From Planctomycetales bacterium (GTDB taxonomy: Bacteria; Planctomycetota; Planctomycetia; Isosphaerales; Isosphaeraceae), in assembly GCA_027452145.1 (NCBI GenBank), contig DAIDHB010000494.1:1-46104 (forward strand): a DNA stretch of 46,104 bases, given 5' to 3'. The notes under the pieces were generated by a model that made no database searches, was not told the DNA's origin, and saw nothing but the letters and a program-made list of their open reading frames with translations. Of this stretch, positions 44,006 through 46,104 are shown piece by piece (position 1 is the stretch's first letter; the number at the start of each line of letters is the position of its first letter). The position numbers and the translations under genes are program-made.

Positions 44006-45238
44006 ATGATCCCGTCTGAGATCGACCCCCGCGTCCTGGGCCGGCGGATCACCGAGGCCCGCAAGGCTCGCGGGACGACGCAGGAGGAGGCCGCCGGCTG
44101 GCTCGGGTGCAGTCGGCCCACCTACATCGCCATCGAAAAGGGCGACCGCGCGGCGCAGCCCGACGAGATCATCAAGCTGGCTGCGTTCCTCGGCCGCAAG
44201 GTCAGCGAGCTGGTGCGGCCCGACGAGCCGGCCACCGACCTACAGCTCCACCTGCGTGCCGTGGCCGACAAGATGAAGGGCCGCGAGGCGGCCCAGGGCG
44301 CGCTCCATGCGGCCATCGACGAGTTCCAGGGACTGGCCGAGGATTACCGGGAGCTGGAGCGGCTTATGCTTGTCGGCTCGCGGCCCAGCTATCCGCCCGA
44401 GGTCTTCCTCCACATCAGGATCGACCCCGTCGCGCAGGCCGAGGTCGTCGCCGAGCAGGAGCGGAAGCGGCTGGGGCTCGGCGACCAGCCGGTGATCGCG
44501 CTCCGGAAGACCCTGGAGGAAGGCGTCGGGCTGAGGATCTTCTACAGCGACGTGCTCCCCTCGAACATCGCCGGGATGTACGCGTATTCGGCGGATCTGG
44601 GGGCCTGCATGCTCATCAACCGCAAGCATCCCCCGGAACGTCGGCGGGTGTCGATGCTGCACCAGTACAGCCACTTCCTGCTGGGCAGTGACCGCTACCT
44701 GCCGTGCATCGAAGACCTGGCGACTTCCGGCCGCAAGGCGGGCGTCGAGCGGTTCGCCGAGGCGTTTGCACTCGGCTTCCTCATGCCCGCCTCGTCGGTG
44801 CGCCAGCGGTTCCAGAAGACGGTGACCGACACGGGGGATTTCCAGGTCGCCGACCTGTGGCGCATGAAGAACGCCTACTTCGTGTCGCTGGAGGCGATGA
44901 CCCTGCGGGTCGAGCAACTGGGCCTGGTCCCGAAGGGGACGTGGGAGCACCTGAAGCAGTCGGTCCTCGGACCCCGCAAGGCCGGCGCGATGCCCGAGCC
45001 CCCTCCGCCGCCAATCGACGACAGCATCGTACCGGAGCGCTACCGGCTGCTGGCCGTCAAGGCGTACCAGCGCGGAGAGATCGGGGACGCCGACCTCGCC
45101 CACTACCTGCGGTGCGACGTCGTCACGGCCCGCGAGGAGGCCGACCGCATCCTGACCAGCCGCGAGCTCGGGCCCGCGGGCGAGGATCTTATGGTCCGCA
45201 TGGACTTCCCCCGATCGCTGCTGGGTGAGCCGCGGTGA
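44006..45238 (+). CDS. XRE-family regulator fused to a degenerate ImmA/IrrE metallopeptidase domain
   Basis: Protein of 410 aa from the ATG at 44006. The N-terminal Cro/CI helix-turn-helix (LGRRITEARKARGTTQEEAAGWLGCSRPTYIAIEKGDRAAQPDEIIKLAAFLG, about 11-63) binds DNA. The ImmA/IrrE (DUF955) region has SMLH219-Q220-YS-H223-FLLG in place of the zinc-protease motif HExxH, so the catalytic Glu is replaced by Gln. The third-ligand region E248-RFAEAFALGFLMP is kept. In related systems the domain cleaves a repressor or antitoxin; here protease activity is doubtful. Immediately downstream, sharing the TGA region, is a PIN-like gene, so the pair resembles a toxin-antitoxin or regulator-nuclease module. 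Confidence 0.85.
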   Translation: MIPSEIDPRVLGRRITEARKARGTTQEEAAGWLGCSRPTYIAIEKGDRAAQPDEIIKLAAFLGRKVSELVRPDEPATDLQLHLRAVADKMKGREAAQGALHAAIDEFQGLAEDYRELERLMLVGSRPSYPPEVFLHIRIDPVAQAEVVAEQERKRLGLGDQPVIALRKTLEEGVGLRIFYSDVLPSNIAGMYAYSADLGACMLINRKHPPERRRVSMLHQYSHFLLGSDRYLPCIEDLATSGRKAGVERFAEAFALGFLMPASSVRQRFQKTVTDTGDFQVADLWRMKNAYFVSLEAMTLRVEQLGLVPKGTWEHLKQSVLGPRKAGAMPEPPPPPIDDSIVPERYRLLAVKAYQRGEIGDADLAHYLRCDVVTAREEADRILTSRELGPAGEDLMVRMDFPRSLLGEPR

Positions 45239-45811
45239 CCCGGAAGCGCCATTCCCCTGACGCCGACGGTCATCGACGCCTGCTGCCTGATCGACCTGCT
45301 GTCCTCAGGCCAGGCCGAGGCGATCCTCCGATCCACCGGGCGGGCCTGGCACCTCCCCGACGCCGTGCAGCAGGAGATCCGCTACGTCCGCCGGCACGAC
45401 CCCGCGCAACCGGGGAGCTTCGTCAGCGTCCCCGCCGACCTGACGCTGACGCCGCTGCTCGCCGCCGGCCTGCTGGCCCCTTGCCGCCCCGACGACCCCC
45501 ACGAGCAGTCCCGCTTCGTCCACTACGCCACGATGTTCCGCTCCGACGGCGAGGCGATGTGCCTGGCGCTCGCCGAGAGCCGCGGCTGGGCGGTGGCGAC
45601 CGACGACCGCAAGGCGATCCGAATCGGCGGTCAGGCGGGGCTCACGGTGATCTCGTGCCCCCAGATCCTCAAGGCCTGGTCTGACGCGACGCATCCCGAT
45701 CGGGCCTTCCTGGTGGAGGCCCTGGTCAGCATCCAGACCCTCGCGAAGTTCGTGCCCCATCCGTCGATGCCCGAAGCCGCGTGGTGGGGCAGGATGATGA
45801 GGGGCTCCTGA
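45235..45811 (+). pseudogene. PIN-like (DUF3368/COG2405-type) protein with apparent frameshift at its start
   Basis: The frame from 45251 to 45811 encodes a PIN-like protein: TVIDACCLIDLLSSG (first Asp), PDAVQQEIRYV (Glu), then DGEAMCLALAESRGWAVATDDRKAIRIG, which matches the C-terminal acidic cluster of DUF3368-type PIN proteins. There is no ATG, GTG or TTG in this frame before GTG 45365, which would delete the first catalytic Asp. A GTG at 45235 overlaps the upstream stop (GTGA), the usual coupled start, but lies in another frame. Removing one C from the CGCC at 45247-45250 would join them to give MTRKRIPLTPTVIDACCLID. It is a frameshifted gene, a sequencing error, or a case of recoding or non-canonical start. 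Confidence 0.7.
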
Positions 45812-45924
45812 ACGCATCGAACCTGGCGATTCCATGACCCCCGTCGCCCCTCCTCCCGAACAGGCGGATCACGGCCCGATCTCCTCGTTGCCCGCCCGCT
45901 CGCACACGAGAGTGCCGCGATTCC

Positions 45925-46047
45925 GTCCGCCGCCCGCGGAACCGGCCGGGTGTGGATCTCGACCAGGCCGGGGCTCGCAACGCCGCCGGTCCCGGCCGTG
46001 GCGACCGGTCTCGCCCCGGGCCGGCCGCAGCCTGGGCGGGCGGGCCA
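45925..46047. repeat. Composite intergenic repeat, copy F (partial module 1 and module 2)
   Basis: The last part of module 1 (45925-45984, CCGTCCGCCGCCCGCGGAAC onwards, including GGTGTGGATCTCGACCAGGCC) is followed by the start of module 2 (46000-46047, GCGACCGGTCTCGCCCCGGG onwards). Module 2 then diverges from the other copies. It lies after the PIN-like gene; no other feature is seen from 45812 to the window end. Confidence 0.65.
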
Positions 46048-46104
46048 ATCTGAGAATCGTCAAACCGACGGCCTCTCCCCGACCGATTTACCGGGAGGGC
46101 GCGG

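Noticed and set aside
45235..45684. 149-aa reading frame from the coupled GTG at 45235
   Set aside because: Beyond the first few codons it is Arg/Pro-rich without a fold, while the PIN motifs lie in the neighbouring frame.
38650..46060. Small basic Arg/Pro-rich open frames inside the composite repeats on the plus strand
   Set aside because: They change length and frame from copy to copy and lack ribosome-binding sites, so I do not call them genes. The repeated minus-strand motif in copies D and E is reported only as an observation.

Overview
The window looks like chromosomal DNA of a GC-rich Planctomycete, most likely in or near the Isosphaeraceae (family placement is inference). The evidence is a set of proteins typical of the phylum: a DUF1559 prepilin-like protein (GFTLIELLVVIAIIAIL, then a C-terminal HPGGANVLMGDGSVRF motif), a PSCyt1/DUF1549/DUF1553 cytochrome next to a DUF1501 protein, a PVC-type propeller/HEAT/cytochrome c protein, a redoxin/cytochrome/copper-monooxygenase fusion, and several Uma2 and DUF4058 proteins. 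Base composition is very GC-rich, so long antisense open frames are common and were discarded as shadows.

Layout, left to right. A tRNA-Gly(CCC) lies at the left edge on the minus strand. A tightly packed operon follows (0.47-5.07 kb): menG/ubiE, a UbiX flavin prenyltransferase, a short-chain dehydrogenase, a UbiA-type prenyltransferase and the radical-SAM aminofutalosine synthase mqnE. Together they point to menaquinone synthesis by the futalosine route. Next come a Uma2-family protein with a repetitive coiled-coil tail, a SAM methyltransferase and a type I phosphodiesterase-superfamily protein. On the minus strand (9.0-12.0 kb) an acyl carrier protein, an FkbH-like HAD protein and a Fur regulator are read in that order, with a perfect Fur-box-like palindrome in front of fur.

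From 12.2 to 22.3 kb there are a small lipoprotein, the DUF1559 protein, several secreted, membrane or hypothetical proteins, a vapBC toxin-antitoxin pair, a GNAT acetyltransferase and a secreted ankyrin-repeat protein. Three kinds of palindromic intergenic repeat are scattered among them. From 22.7 to 25.2 kb lies an ABC exporter of the MacB/LolD type (ATPase plus FtsX permease). It is followed by a two-gene cassette of unknown function (25.3-28.4 kb) whose second protein resembles the helicase-associated XPB-type domain. From 28.5 to 38.6 kb there is a block of exported redox and heme proteins.

The last 7.5 kb (38.6-46.1 kb) is an accessory island: DUF4058, a second vapBC pair (ribbon-helix-helix plus PIN), a second Uma2, a HEPN protein with an uncharacterised partner, and an XRE-ImmA/IrrE regulator followed by a PIN-like gene that appears frameshifted at its start. 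Six copies of a composite GC-rich intergenic repeat separate these genes. That repeat family, the HEPN pair, the altered XRE-ImmA/PIN pair and the helicase-associated-like cassette are the best candidates for undescribed biology here.
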